Assembly: GCF_910585425.1 (NCBI RefSeq)
Contig: NZ_CAJUCP010000070.1
Span: forward strand, 1-29,888
DNA: 29,888 nucleotides
Source of the DNA: an uncultured Acetatifactor sp.
Lineage (GTDB): Bacteria; Bacillota; Clostridia; Lachnospirales; Lachnospiraceae
Reading direction: 5' to 3'
The notes below the pieces were generated by a model. It did no database searches and was not told the DNA's origin. It saw only the letters and a list, made by a program, of their open reading frames with translations. Every line of letters starts with the position of its first letter. Position 1 is the first letter of the stretch. Both the position numbers and the translations under genes were made by a program. Of this stretch, positions 1 to 7,828 are shown in pieces.

Positions 1-904
1 CGTGTACTTCTTCCTCACGATAGAAGCGCCGGAAAATAGCGGCCTGATTGCTCTCCGGGATACCCTTGCCGGTATCGGACACACTCAGTTTTACATACAT
101 TTCCCATCGTTCTACCGAAATTCGGATGGCTCCTCCGGCCGAGGTATACTTCACCGCATTGTCCAGCAGGTTGAATACGGCTTCCGCCGTCCACTTGCTG
201 TCATGGGAAAGGCGCAAGTCTTCCGGACAGTCCACCGTTACGGAGATATTCTTTTTTTCCGCCGCATATACGATGCCGCTGCAGCTAAAAGCCAGCGTGT
301 CGATCAGCGGGGTGTCTTTCTTTTCCAGCCGGATTGCCCCGGTCTCCAACCGGGAGGTTTTCACAAGAGCCTGAAAAAGAAACTCCAGCTTGTCCGTCTG
401 ATTCCGGATGCCCTGCAGGAACTCCCGCTGTTCTTCTTCTGTGACCGGCCTTGAAAGCAGCGTATCCGTCACCATTTTCAGGTTGCTTACCGGTGTTTTC
501 ACCTGATGGGAGACATCCGACACCAGCCTCTGCAGCTCCTGCCGTTCCGCATCCACCTTCCGCCGGTTCTCCTGCATGATCCCATACAGCCGGGTCAGAC
601 GGTAGCTGATACGGGCAAAGAGTGTTTCACTGTCCGCAGCGCGCACAGGCTCTCCGCTTCCGCTTATCATCTGATCCATTGCCCGGCACAGCTCCCGGGT
701 AAATACGGAAAGCCGTTTGCCAAAGGCAATCGACAGAAGGAACATCCACGCAAAGGCGCAGAGCATAAGAAGCATGCCAAAGGCCAGTATCCACATCTGT
801 CCTGTCACCGCGAAGAAAACCGCGCAGATGGCCAGCATGGAAACCGCCATACCGCCGCTGACCAGCAGGAATATCCTTTTTACAGAGATTCTCCCCAGAT
901 TCAT
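1..904 (-). CDS. Sensor histidine kinase, partial (C-terminus beyond window)
   Basis: The minus-strand frame is open from an ATG at 904 to the window edge (301 codons visible). Two hydrophobic segments near residues 10-34 and 38-61 give a short membrane-anchored sensor with little extracellular sequence. A linker of about 60 residues follows, then the dimerisation helix SDVSHQVKTPVSNL with the phospho-accepting His near residue 133, the N box NLLDNAVKYT near 245-254, the G1 box DTGKGIP near 277-283 and the F box FRRFYR. The last part of the ATPase lobe is cut off. The start codon overlaps the response-regulator stop (ATGA), so the two are translationally coupled. In this family the kinase autophosphorylates and passes phosphate to the partner regulator. 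The tiny sensor region resembles kinases that sense in the membrane or through a partner transporter, but no transporter is visible here. Confidence 0.93.
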   Translation of the reverse strand, partial: MNLGRISVKRIFLLVSGGMAVSMLAICAVFFAVTGQMWILAFGMLLMLCAFAWMFLLSIAFGKRLSVFTRELCRAMDQMISGSGEPVRAADSETLFARISYRLTRLYGIMQENRRKVDAERQELQRLVSDVSHQVKTPVSNLKMVTDTLLSRPVTEEEQREFLQGIRNQTDKLEFLFQALVKTSRLETGAIRLEKKDTPLIDTLAFSCSGIVYAAEKKNISVTVDCPEDLRLSHDSKWTAEAVFNLLDNAVKYTSAGGAIRISVERWEMYVKLSVSDTGKGIPESNQAAIFRRFYREEEVH

Positions 905-1590
905 TTCCTCTCGCCTCCCATCCACTGATACCCAATCCCGTAAATCGTTTTGATGTAAGCGTCGCCATCAGCCTCAATCTTGCCCCGTATACGGCTGATG
1001 GAGGTGGTCAGGGTGTGTTCGTCCACATAGTTTTCCTCCGCATCCCACAGCCGTTCCAGAAGCCGCTGCCTGGTAAGAATCTGTTTTGGGTTTTTGCAGA
1101 ACAGGTGCAGCATCTTATACTCCATGGCGGAAAGGGTAATGGTCTTTCCGTTCAGCGCGGCGGACTGCTCCGAGAAGTCCAGAAACAGCCTGCCGTCATC
1201 ATAGAAATCCTTTGCCATTCCCCGGTGTTCCAGCATAGCGAACATGGCCCGTATCTTCCGCAGCAGCGCACCGACGGAAAAGGGCTTGGTGATATAATCC
1301 ACCGCACCGACTTCATATCCCCGGATCTGGTCGCTCTCCTGGTCGTTGGCAGTCAGGAAGATCACCAGCGTGTCCGGGTTCTCCGGCTTTACGAGTCTGC
1401 ACAGGTCATAGCCGCTGCCGTCCGGCAGGTTGATGTCCAGAAGCACCAGGTCATATTCCGTCTGCGTCAATAACGCGGCGGCTGTGCCTGCATTCAGAGC
1501 TGATACGGTATCATAACCCTCGGAAATCAGGTTGTACGTCAGCGTTTTATTTAAAAGGTCGTCATCCTCTACCAGCAAGATCTTTTTCAT
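901..1590 (-). CDS. OmpR/PhoB-family response regulator
   Basis: The N-terminal receiver domain carries the acidic pair in LLVEDD, the phospho-acceptor Asp in LLDINLPDG (about residue 52 from the start used here), the switch Thr in FLTAND and the Lys in ITKPF. The C-terminal winged helix has the usual signature (LSAMEYKML ... TLTTSISRIRGKIE ... IKTIYGIGYQW). An ATG six bases upstream at 1596 is possible, but the GGAG ribosome-binding site lies only 2 bases from it and 8 bases from the ATG at 1590, so 1590 is preferred. The stop overlaps the kinase start. It should bind promoter DNA once phosphorylated by the adjacent kinase; the target is not visible. Confidence 0.95.
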   Translation of the reverse strand: MKKILLVEDDDLLNKTLTYNLISEGYDTVSALNAGTAAALLTQTEYDLVLLDINLPDGSGYDLCRLVKPENPDTLVIFLTANDQESDQIRGYEVGAVDYITKPFSVGALLRKIRAMFAMLEHRGMAKDFYDDGRLFLDFSEQSAALNGKTITLSAMEYKMLHLFCKNPKQILTRQRLLERLWDAEENYVDEHTLTTSISRIRGKIEADGDAYIKTIYGIGYQWMGGERK

Positions 1591-1645
1591 ATCCATACTC
1601 CTTTAGATTTTATCAGGAATTGTCTGGAAATAAATTTGCGAAATT

Positions 1646-1846
1646 CTATTGAAAAACAAAAATTTCTTCAATCGGGGCTTCTATAGCCCTGGAAATATCA
1701 ACTGCCAGCTTTAATGACGGATTATACTGCGCTTTTTCCAGACGCATAATCGTTTCCCGGCGCACACCTACTTTTTCCGCCAGTTGCTCCTGTGTCAGGT
1801 CTTTCATCTGCCGGTACTTTTTTAATCTGCATTCAAATTCTGCCAT
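1646..1846 (-). CDS. Small XRE/Cro-like transcriptional regulator
   Basis: This 66-residue protein is essentially one helix-turn-helix domain. The segment LTQEQLAEKVGVRRETIMRL at residues 18-37 is the HTH core and a short C-terminal tail follows. It matches the YozG-like class of minimal Cro/XRE regulators. It starts 3 bases after the stop of the membrane-protein gene, so the two are almost certainly one transcript. Small XRE proteins of this class are often paired with a small DUF2178/DUF3796-type membrane protein, as here. The two-component genes follow 55 bases downstream and may be co-transcribed. Confidence 0.9.
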   Translation of the reverse strand: MAEFECRLKKYRQMKDLTQEQLAEKVGVRRETIMRLEKAQYNPSLKLAVDISRAIEAPIEEIFVFQ

Positions 1847-1849
1847 ATC

Positions 1850-2311
1850 TTATTCCCCGCCTTCCTCTGCCGGGTCGTCATGGTCATACCGGTACAGCAA
1901 GTATTCAGAGAGGAAAATCCCCAGGCCCAATGCAAGGGAAAGGCTAATAATCGCAGCAATCAGGGTGTACTCGAGGTTTCCAAAAAGTTTCCCCTGACAG
2001 AGAATGATCAGTGCGGCATGCATGACCCCAAAAGTGATCCTATACGCTTTCAGCTTAGCGCGGACAATGTTCTCACGGAAACGCTCATCCATAAATGTTC
2101 CTGACATCTTTCCTTCATAGTAAAAACCAAAAAAACCGAAGAACAGGAAAAACGCAAACGGAAAAACCGTACCATCCACAGGATATGTCCAGAAACCGGC
2201 AACCCCCAAAAATCCCAATACCCCCAAACACCCCAGCTTTGGATTTATTTTACGGGTGACATCTGTTTCTTTCGCCTGTCTCCGCTTTTTCCCTCCATGG
2301 ATAAAAAGCAT
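1850..2311 (-). CDS. DUF3796-like small membrane protein
   Basis: The core begins at KINPKLGCLGVLGFLGVAGF and has about four hydrophobic segments: two near the N-terminus (after KINPKLG and around VFPFAFFLFFGFFGF), then ITFGVMHAALIIL and LIAAIISLSLALGLGIFL. The tail is acidic (DHDDPAEEGGE). Between the second and third segments lies MDERFRENIVRAKLKAYR, a typical cytoplasmic loop of DUF3796/DUF2178 proteins. The start is uncertain: the frame is open up to 2362, no ATG has a good ribosome-binding site, and the recognisable family core starts only near 2245. The gene runs directly into the small XRE regulator. Its function is unknown; such pairs may form a membrane-linked regulatory unit, which is inference. 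Confidence 0.72.
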   Translation of the reverse strand: MLFIHGGKKRRQAKETDVTRKINPKLGCLGVLGFLGVAGFWTYPVDGTVFPFAFFLFFGFFGFYYEGKMSGTFMDERFRENIVRAKLKAYRITFGVMHAALIILCQGKLFGNLEYTLIAAIISLSLALGLGIFLSEYLLYRYDHDDPAEEGGE

Positions 2312-2499
2312 GACAAACAGTGCACGGCCTGGCGCTCTCTGCTTGCCCCACGCTCCTGGCACCCGTCATAATCGGATGGACAGGGTTCCTTCACCCTTCT
2401 GAATTTTATATGCAGGCCGCCCTCCAAGGGCAGAAAGCGGAATGTGAAATTACGGAGTATGTTTCTGCTGATGAATACCTGTCAAGCGGCATGGGGCCT

Positions 2500-2799
2500 T
2501 TATGCAGTAGGAGGGACAGACATTGAATTGCGTTCCACCTGGCTGATTATTTCCCTGATATTCTTTTGATAATCAAGGTAATTGAGACAAAGGATATCAG
2601 GATTGAGCGCCGCACATTCCCTGATGAAGGAAAAAGATGCCGTCTTTCCGGTTCCGGAATCCCCATCAATCTCTTCAATGATACGGTCTGCCCTCCCATC
2701 AAGCTTGGCTGCCGTATTCTGGTTGAAAAACACATCGTTCAGTTCCACGTACTCTTTGTCCCGGGGTATGTCTTTCCTGTCCCTAAAAATCGTAATCAC
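2500..2799 (-). pseudogene. Chimeric ORF remnant with an isolated P-loop
   Basis: The frame gives about 99 residues. The first half (VITIFRDRKDIP ... DRIIEEIDG) looks like the start of a small conserved protein. The second half begins with GDSGTGKT, a clean Walker A motif, followed by SFSFIRECAALNPDILCLNY and then a short tail and stop. A P-loop at mid-protein with no Walker B and no core domain suggests the 5' end of one gene joined to an internal piece of an ATPase gene by deletion. A GTG at 2799 behind GGAGG is the likely start; an in-frame TTG lies just before it. The GTG overlaps the stop of the upstream fragment. I do not recognise an intact family. Confidence 0.5.
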
Positions 2800-2957
2800 C
2801 AAACCACCTCCAATCCGGCTTTTTGAAACTGTGCCTTAAGCGATGTCCTCTCATATACCGTTTTCATCTTATCAAATATGGCCAGCCTGCTTCCATCTAA
2901 TCCACAGACATCATCCTCCTGTCGTCCCTCCCACTCACGGGAATAAATTGCTGATAT
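2796..2957 (-). pseudogene. ORF fragment coupled to the P-loop remnant
   Basis: Reading the minus strand in the frame that ends at TGA 2796-2798 gives an uninterrupted peptide ending DKMKTVYERTSLKAQFQKAG followed by LEVVW. No good start codon or ribosome-binding site is seen before the frame runs into the glucosyltransferase gene. The TGA overlaps the GTG start of the next ORF, the arrangement of a translationally coupled pair. It is most simply the 3' remnant of the first gene of such a pair. No family recognised. Confidence 0.4.
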
Positions 2958-2958
2958 T

Positions 2959-4527
2959 TCAATACTCCGCCACCTTCACCACCACAATATCCCCAACCCG
3001 CCGGATGAATCCCTCCTCCGGATACGACGGCATGTCCCGCACCGTTTCGTTCCCGTAGAGCGCGCCATAGTCCCCGGAGGAGCACATGGTGAGGTTCGCC
3101 CCGCACAGGTAGGAGAATACCCCCTGCCAGGAACGCCTGGTGCAGGAGGGCTCATTGTACCACCCGCCGAAATGGGCATACATATTGGAGCCCTCATACA
3201 GCCGGGATACCGCGAAGAGGCTATTGTAGGCCGGCACTCCCACCACGCAGTATTCCAGCTCCGAATCCAGGCAGCCCTCCTGGTCCAGACGATGCAGGAT
3301 TCCTTCCGCCATGGTAATCGTGGCCCTCTGGCCCTCCAGCAGCGCCTGCTGGTCGATCTGTATCTGATAGATGCTGCCGTAGAGGGCTACCCCCAGCAGC
3401 AGGACCGTCAGCCTGCGGAGCCAGGCGCAAAATACGCCCCGGAATCCTGTCTGCGCCATGACACACAGCAGAACAGGCATGCAGGAAGCCATGGAGACCG
3501 TCATCAGCACGCTGACCTCCGCCGCCGTGACGATCAGCAGCACCATGTTGCAGGCCACCGGAATCATGCTTACCAAAAACAGGCCAAGCACCGCCTTCCA
3601 CCTGTCCTCCCGGAAAAGCCGTACAAGGCCGTAGACAAAAAACAGGCCAAAAAGCCCCAGAACCGCATATAGAAGCGGCGTTCCCCGGAACATATCCAAG
3701 ATAAAGCCCTCTTCTCCGAAATATCTGAAAAACTCCCTGTAAGCCCTGGCGATGCTGTCCGGGAGGTACTTGACCGTGTTAGGCAGAGAATACCGCTCGG
3801 CGCCCATGTAGCCGGACAGCTCCAGATGGAAGACCGCCAAGTGGAGGCGCAACGCCGCCGCATACAGGATGCCTCCCAGTACCCCCATCCCTGCTGCCCT
3901 TGCCATATCCGTGAGGACATTTCTCAGGCTCACGCTCTCTTTATATAACGAAAAAAGAAAATAACCCAGCAGCGCCATACAGACACAGCCCAGATAGGCC
4001 TGGTAAAGCCCCATGGAACAGGCCAGGAGCATCCCCCCTGAAACAATCGGCAGCGCTCTGCCCTTCCCCTTGACCAGAATCCATACCGCCAGCATCCCCA
4101 GCAGAAACGCCAGCCCGTAGGAGGGCGATGTGAAACGGTATGTCAGCGAGCTGCATATCGCCACACTGCCTGTGAACAGCATGGCCGCCAGATATCCCGC
4201 CTTTCTTCTTCCCATGCAGAACACATCCAGCAGGAATATCAGCCCCAGGGAATAGAGGGACAATGTGATCAGGGACGTCAGCGGATCCGTGCTGATGCCA
4301 AAGTGCAGCCTGTCCAGATACAGCAGGAGCCATCTTCCCAGAGTCAGGGACCATCTTCCTGCCTTGTAATAGCTGTATTCCCATATGCCGTCATTGGAAT
4401 TTACCAACTGGTGGGCCATCAACAGGTAGTACAGTGCCACCGAAAAAAGCATGCTGCCCGCAAATACAGGCAGATATTTTTTCAGCCCCTTCAGTTCCCT
4501 GCCGGTCTCTATCATGAAATTTTTCAT
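2959..4527 (-). CDS. GtrII-like membrane glucosyltransferase
   Basis: The protein is about 522 residues with roughly ten hydrophobic membrane segments. Near the N-terminus are the loop VNSNDGIWEYSYYKAGRW and a following GRWLLLYLD. These, the overall size and the multi-spanning layout match the GtrII glucosyltransferase family, which transfers a sugar from a lipid carrier to an extracytoplasmic glycan. The soluble C-terminal part (from about IDQQALLEGQRATITMAEGI) would lie outside. ATGs exist at 4602, 4539 and 4527. A TATAAT at 4602-4607 on the minus strand puts the likely transcript start near 4595, which excludes 4602. I list 4527 (MKNFM); 4539 is equally possible. Substrate and acceptor cannot be read from sequence; the neighbourhood suggests a surface polymer. 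Confidence 0.8.
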   Translation of the reverse strand: MKNFMIETGRELKGLKKYLPVFAGSMLFSVALYYLLMAHQLVNSNDGIWEYSYYKAGRWSLTLGRWLLLYLDRLHFGISTDPLTSLITLSLYSLGLIFLLDVFCMGRRKAGYLAAMLFTGSVAICSSLTYRFTSPSYGLAFLLGMLAVWILVKGKGRALPIVSGGMLLACSMGLYQAYLGCVCMALLGYFLFSLYKESVSLRNVLTDMARAAGMGVLGGILYAAALRLHLAVFHLELSGYMGAERYSLPNTVKYLPDSIARAYREFFRYFGEEGFILDMFRGTPLLYAVLGLFGLFFVYGLVRLFREDRWKAVLGLFLVSMIPVACNMVLLIVTAAEVSVLMTVSMASCMPVLLCVMAQTGFRGVFCAWLRRLTVLLLGVALYGSIYQIQIDQQALLEGQRATITMAEGILHRLDQEGCLDSELEYCVVGVPAYNSLFAVSRLYEGSNMYAHFGGWYNEPSCTRRSWQGVFSYLCGANLTMCSSGDYGALYGNETVRDMPSYPEEGFIRRVGDIVVVKVAEY

Positions 4528-4601
4528 CCCGTTCCCCATTCTTCCTTTCCCTTCTATAATCATCGGGCCGCGGCCTATCGGAAATCCCTGCCGCCCAGTC
4601 A

Positions 4602-4630
4602 ATTATAGCAGAAACCCGGGGAGATTGCAC
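4602..4630 (-). promoter_or_regulatory. Putative promoter of the glucosyltransferase gene
   Basis: On the minus strand a consensus TATAAT (4602-4607) lies 17 bp downstream of GTGCAA (4625-4630), a weak -35. Transcription would start near 4595, about 60 bases before the chosen start codon. Confidence 0.45.
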
Positions 4631-4853
4631 TACCGTTTCTCCATATGGCGTTACATGCGTTACATAGTCCGTTCCCTGATTTACACTCCAGGACCCGTCC
4701 GCCCCGCCCGGCACCAGGGGATGACGGCGCACCGTTTCCCATGGCCCCTCACTCCGGTGCCGCCTCCGCCGCCTCCCACACAAGCACAGTCCCCTGGGGC
4801 AGCTCATAATAATATTTCCCTGAAATCCATCCACCCATGCCCTCTGCGCAGAC

Positions 4854-4900
4854 AAAAAAATACCGGATGTCTTTGCCCTAAAATACAGACAAAGACATCC
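4854..4900 (-). terminator. Rho-independent terminator after the surface-protein gene
   Basis: On the minus strand GGATGTCTTTG (4890-4900) pairs perfectly with CAAAGACATCC (4865-4875) across a 14-base loop. It is followed within a few bases by a run of seven T (A-run at 4854-4860 on the plus strand). It lies 28 bases after the surface-protein stop. Confidence 0.88.
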
Positions 4901-4927
4901 GATATCACATTTATCCTCTACTCCTGC

Positions 4928-7636
4928 CTATCTGCGTTCCCGCTTCCATACCCGGCTCCCCACAAGCAGGGTGGCTGCTGCCACGCCGCAGAGCACTGCC
5001 AGCAGCGCCGCCGTGGAAAATCCTGCGGAAGCCTCCTGTCCTGTCTGGGGCGACAGAGGGGCATTCTGGGCATTTGCGCCGTTCTGGGCATTGCCTGTCC
5101 CCTGGTTGTTTCCGCCGCCGTTCCCGTTGTTTCCGTTGTTCCCATTATTTCCATTGTTCCCGTTGTTTCCGCCGCCGTCGCTCTTCTTCTCTCCGAACAG
5201 GAAGGTGCTGAAATGGGTCACCGTAAATGTGACGGTTCCGTCGCCGTTGTCCCTAAAGCTCACGTCCTCCCCCTGTCCGTCCTGGGAATAGTGTACGATT
5301 GTCAGCTTCCTCGCGCTCAGCCCAGCGGGCACCGGCATGGTGATGGTCACCGGCATCTTCAGCTCGTGCAGGGAAGTCTCCCCGTTCTTCAGGCTGATGT
5401 CCAGCTGCACGCTCCCTGCGTAGCTGTTGGAGGGCACGTCCACCCTGTTCTCAGGCTTGGCCACATCCACCTGCAGCGATATGGCGCTGGCATCCGCGGC
5501 ATTCAGCCCTGCGCCCGCTATGCTGACCCTGGACGCGTCCAACAGGGCTCCCGCCGCTTCCGTCACCACAGGCGCTGCCACCGTCACGCCCTTCTGCTCC
5601 GTATAGATCTGTTCCAGCTCCTTCACCTGATTCAGCACATTGGCGTCTGTCTGCATGGCCACGGCGATTTCCGAAAGATTGACTTTGTCGGTCAATCCTT
5701 TCAGGGCCGCTGCCGCATCGCCTCCCTGCTGCACCTGGGAGAGGACCTCCTGAAGGGCGCTGCCCACGGTTTCTGCGGTGGTCCTGGTATCATAGATTCC
5801 GGATCTGGTCCCGTCGCCATTGGCGCAGGCATCGATATCATCGCTGAGGGCCCTGATTATGACATAATACTGTCCGGGCCCGTTGCTGCTTATGGCGCCG
5901 GAAAAGTCCGCTTCCGTGAACTTGCCGGGAGAGGTGTACATGGAATAGGTGCTGACGCCGTTGGGATACTGGCTGTCCATCTCCACTTTATGCAGCTCCG
6001 CCCAATAGCCCACGGCTCCGTCCACCAGATCCCAGCGGAACACGCCGGGCCTGTCCGAATCCCAGGCTCCCGTCACATTCCCAAGCTTCCGCTCCGGCTT
6101 CGTATATGTCTTCTCCACCCACTGGGACCAATCGCTGGCCTTATGGCTGCCGTCCTCCAGCCTGTACCATGCGCGCAGACGGAATCTGTATGTCCCGCTC
6201 TCCAGGATCCTGGCCCTTGTCATATAGGCATCATATTCTCTTCCCTCCACCCGGGTGGAGCCGAACCATTCCCATTTTCCGCTGGCTTCGTCCAGCTTCT
6301 CAGCCGCCAGGTCATACACCCGTATCCCCGCCTGGGTCCAGGAGACATTCCAGGCATTGGGGGCATTATAGCCGTCTCCGGCCCAGCCCCACTGAGGGAC
6401 GGGGGCTGCATACTCTCCAGAGGCTGTCCCATTGACCTCGGACTTGGCCTTATCTCCGTTGGCGCAGGCATCGATATCACCGCTCAGCGCCCAGACCTTT
6501 GCATAATACCTTCCCACGCCGGAATATGCCAAGGTGCCGGAATAATCAACCTGCATCTTCCCGTTGAACTCGCTGCTGTACCCAATCAGTCTGTCGGACG
6601 CTGCATCATACAGCTCCGTCATGTATCCGTAGGCACCCTCCACCGGATTCCAGCAAATCAGGCCGGGATTCGCCTCGTCCCACCAGCATTCCGCTGTGGC
6701 CAGCTGCTTCTCCGGCTTCGTATAGGTCCTGCTCTCCGACCACTGGGACCACTCGCTGGAACGCGCATCGTTCTCCCGGTCCAGAGCCTTCGCCCTGAAC
6801 CTGAACATGGCCCCGTCCTTATCCGTTCCGATGTGAAACTGCATGCTCATATTGTAGATGACGGAGCCTGTTCCCATCTGACTCGGATTGTGGACAACGA
6901 ACATCTCCCAGGTATTCCCGCCGTCCCTGCTTATCTGGGACTCAAATCCATACATACCGTTTGTCCCTTCCACAGCGGGCCAGGAAGGCATCCACCCTTC
7001 CCACTTTATCACAGGCGTGGCCAGCTTCCCCGTCTGCCCAGAGTCGCCGTCCTCGCCGCCGGACTCATTGTTCCCACTCCCCGTGATGCCGGAGCCGGGC
7101 CCCTCGCCCTCGCCGCCGGATACATTGTTCCCGCTCCCCGTGATGCCGGAGCCGGGCCCCTCGTCCTCGCCGCCGGACACATTGTTCCCGCTCCCCGTGA
7201 TGCCGGAGCCGGGCCCCTCGCTCTCGCCGCCGGACACATTGTTCCCGCTTCCCGTGACGCCGGATGTCCCTTCATCGCTTCCGTCCCCGGAGCCGGGCGT
7301 CTCTTCCCCTGCCTCCGGCGCGCTCCCGTCCGCTTCCGATGTCCCGGGCACAGTCGCTGCGTTTCCATCCCCCTCCGGGGCCGCTTCTCCCGCGCCGTCG
7401 GCATCGGACGCTGCGCCATCACCTGACGCCGCGGCATCCGTCCCTTCGCTTCCGCCATCCTCCGGCGCAGATGCCGAATCCCCTGACGCCAGATCCTCTC
7501 CCGCATCCGTCCCCGCCATAGTCGCGGCCTTCATCGCCCCCGGTTCCGCAGCCCACACCGTCCCTGCGCTGCCCTGCAGCCCCACAAAGGCTGCCAGCGC
7601 CAGGATGCCGATGCTTTTCAACACCTTTTTCTTCAT
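4928..7636 (-). CDS. Large cell-wall-anchored surface protein with FN3-like modules
   Basis: The 902-residue protein begins with a signal peptide (MKKKVLKSIGILALAAFVGL, cleavage probably after VWAA). Next is a low-complexity region rich in Asp, Gly, Ser and Ala, including about four copies of a 19-residue unit (GSGITGSGNNVSGGE plus EGP). Two related modules of about 170-200 residues follow. Each has a beta-sandwich look (SxWSQW ... YTKPE) and ends with the shared motif DIDACANGD. A further region resembles bacterial surface domains (VTITMPVPAGLSARKLTIVH ... GTVTFTVTHFSTFLFGE). Then come an NNG-repeat linker and the end LSPQTGQ, a hydrophobic stretch and KRERR, which is the layout of a sortase substrate with a non-canonical LPXTG motif. 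A good ribosome-binding site (AAAGGAG) precedes the ATG. It is the last gene before a strong terminator. A role in adhesion or matrix binding is inference. Confidence 0.88.
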   Translation of the reverse strand: MKKKVLKSIGILALAAFVGLQGSAGTVWAAEPGAMKAATMAGTDAGEDLASGDSASAPEDGGSEGTDAAASGDGAASDADGAGEAAPEGDGNAATVPGTSEADGSAPEAGEETPGSGDGSDEGTSGVTGSGNNVSGGESEGPGSGITGSGNNVSGGEDEGPGSGITGSGNNVSGGEGEGPGSGITGSGNNESGGEDGDSGQTGKLATPVIKWEGWMPSWPAVEGTNGMYGFESQISRDGGNTWEMFVVHNPSQMGTGSVIYNMSMQFHIGTDKDGAMFRFRAKALDRENDARSSEWSQWSESRTYTKPEKQLATAECWWDEANPGLICWNPVEGAYGYMTELYDAASDRLIGYSSEFNGKMQVDYSGTLAYSGVGRYYAKVWALSGDIDACANGDKAKSEVNGTASGEYAAPVPQWGWAGDGYNAPNAWNVSWTQAGIRVYDLAAEKLDEASGKWEWFGSTRVEGREYDAYMTRARILESGTYRFRLRAWYRLEDGSHKASDWSQWVEKTYTKPERKLGNVTGAWDSDRPGVFRWDLVDGAVGYWAELHKVEMDSQYPNGVSTYSMYTSPGKFTEADFSGAISSNGPGQYYVIIRALSDDIDACANGDGTRSGIYDTRTTAETVGSALQEVLSQVQQGGDAAAALKGLTDKVNLSEIAVAMQTDANVLNQVKELEQIYTEQKGVTVAAPVVTEAAGALLDASRVSIAGAGLNAADASAISLQVDVAKPENRVDVPSNSYAGSVQLDISLKNGETSLHELKMPVTITMPVPAGLSARKLTIVHYSQDGQGEDVSFRDNGDGTVTFTVTHFSTFLFGEKKSDGGGNNGNNGNNGNNGNNGNGGGNNQGTGNAQNGANAQNAPLSPQTGQEASAGFSTAALLAVLCGVAAATLLVGSRVWKRERR
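5110..5169 (-). repeat. Short GNN-coding tandem repeat near the wall anchor
   Basis: Alternating TTGTT/CCC-type triplet repeats on the plus strand encode NNGNNGNNGNN on the minus strand, just before the C-terminal anchor of the surface protein. It is a flexible spacer and a likely site of length variation. Confidence 0.8.
7047..7262 (-). repeat. 57-bp in-frame tandem repeat (about 4 copies)
   Basis: The unit recurs with exact 57-bp spacing (for example TGATGCCGGA starts at 7084, 7141 and 7198 on the plus strand). It encodes the 19-residue linker GSGITGSGNNVSGGExEGP. Copies differ at only a few bases, mostly where they change the residue before EGP. The outer copies are partial or more diverged. 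Confidence 0.92.
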
Positions 7637-7828
7637 CTTCCACCATACTCCTTTCGATTGCCGTCATCCGTGAATCCGCGCCTTCCCGGAACCGAAAGCG
7701 CGCCTTCTCCCTGACATTGTAAACGATGCCTGTCCATTTTGGGTATGCTGCCGGCAGAATCCGGCAGATTTTTCCCCACTCTTTCCAAACCTGCCGCCAT
7801 TCCGCTTCCCTTCCCTCCCGGGCGCATC

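Larger units (their letters stand above)
4528..4927. other. Intergenic region between surface protein and glucosyltransferase
   Basis: This 400-bp stretch holds the terminator of the surface-protein gene (4854-4900) and the promoter of the next gene (4602-4630). Between them, on the minus strand, a short frame with an ATG near 4825 encodes about 30 residues (MGGWISGKYYYELPQGTVLV and a short tail). It has no convincing ribosome-binding site or known family, so I do not call it a gene. I see nothing else. Confidence 0.5.

Noticed and set aside
7047..7262. Regularly spaced repeat resembling a CRISPR array
   Set aside because: The period is 57 bp with no distinct spacers, and it lies in frame inside a protein linker.
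4451..7426. 991-codon open frame on the plus strand
   Set aside because: It is the mirror of the surface-protein gene in GC-rich repetitive DNA, with a His/Pro/Gly-rich product, no ribosome-binding site and no domain.
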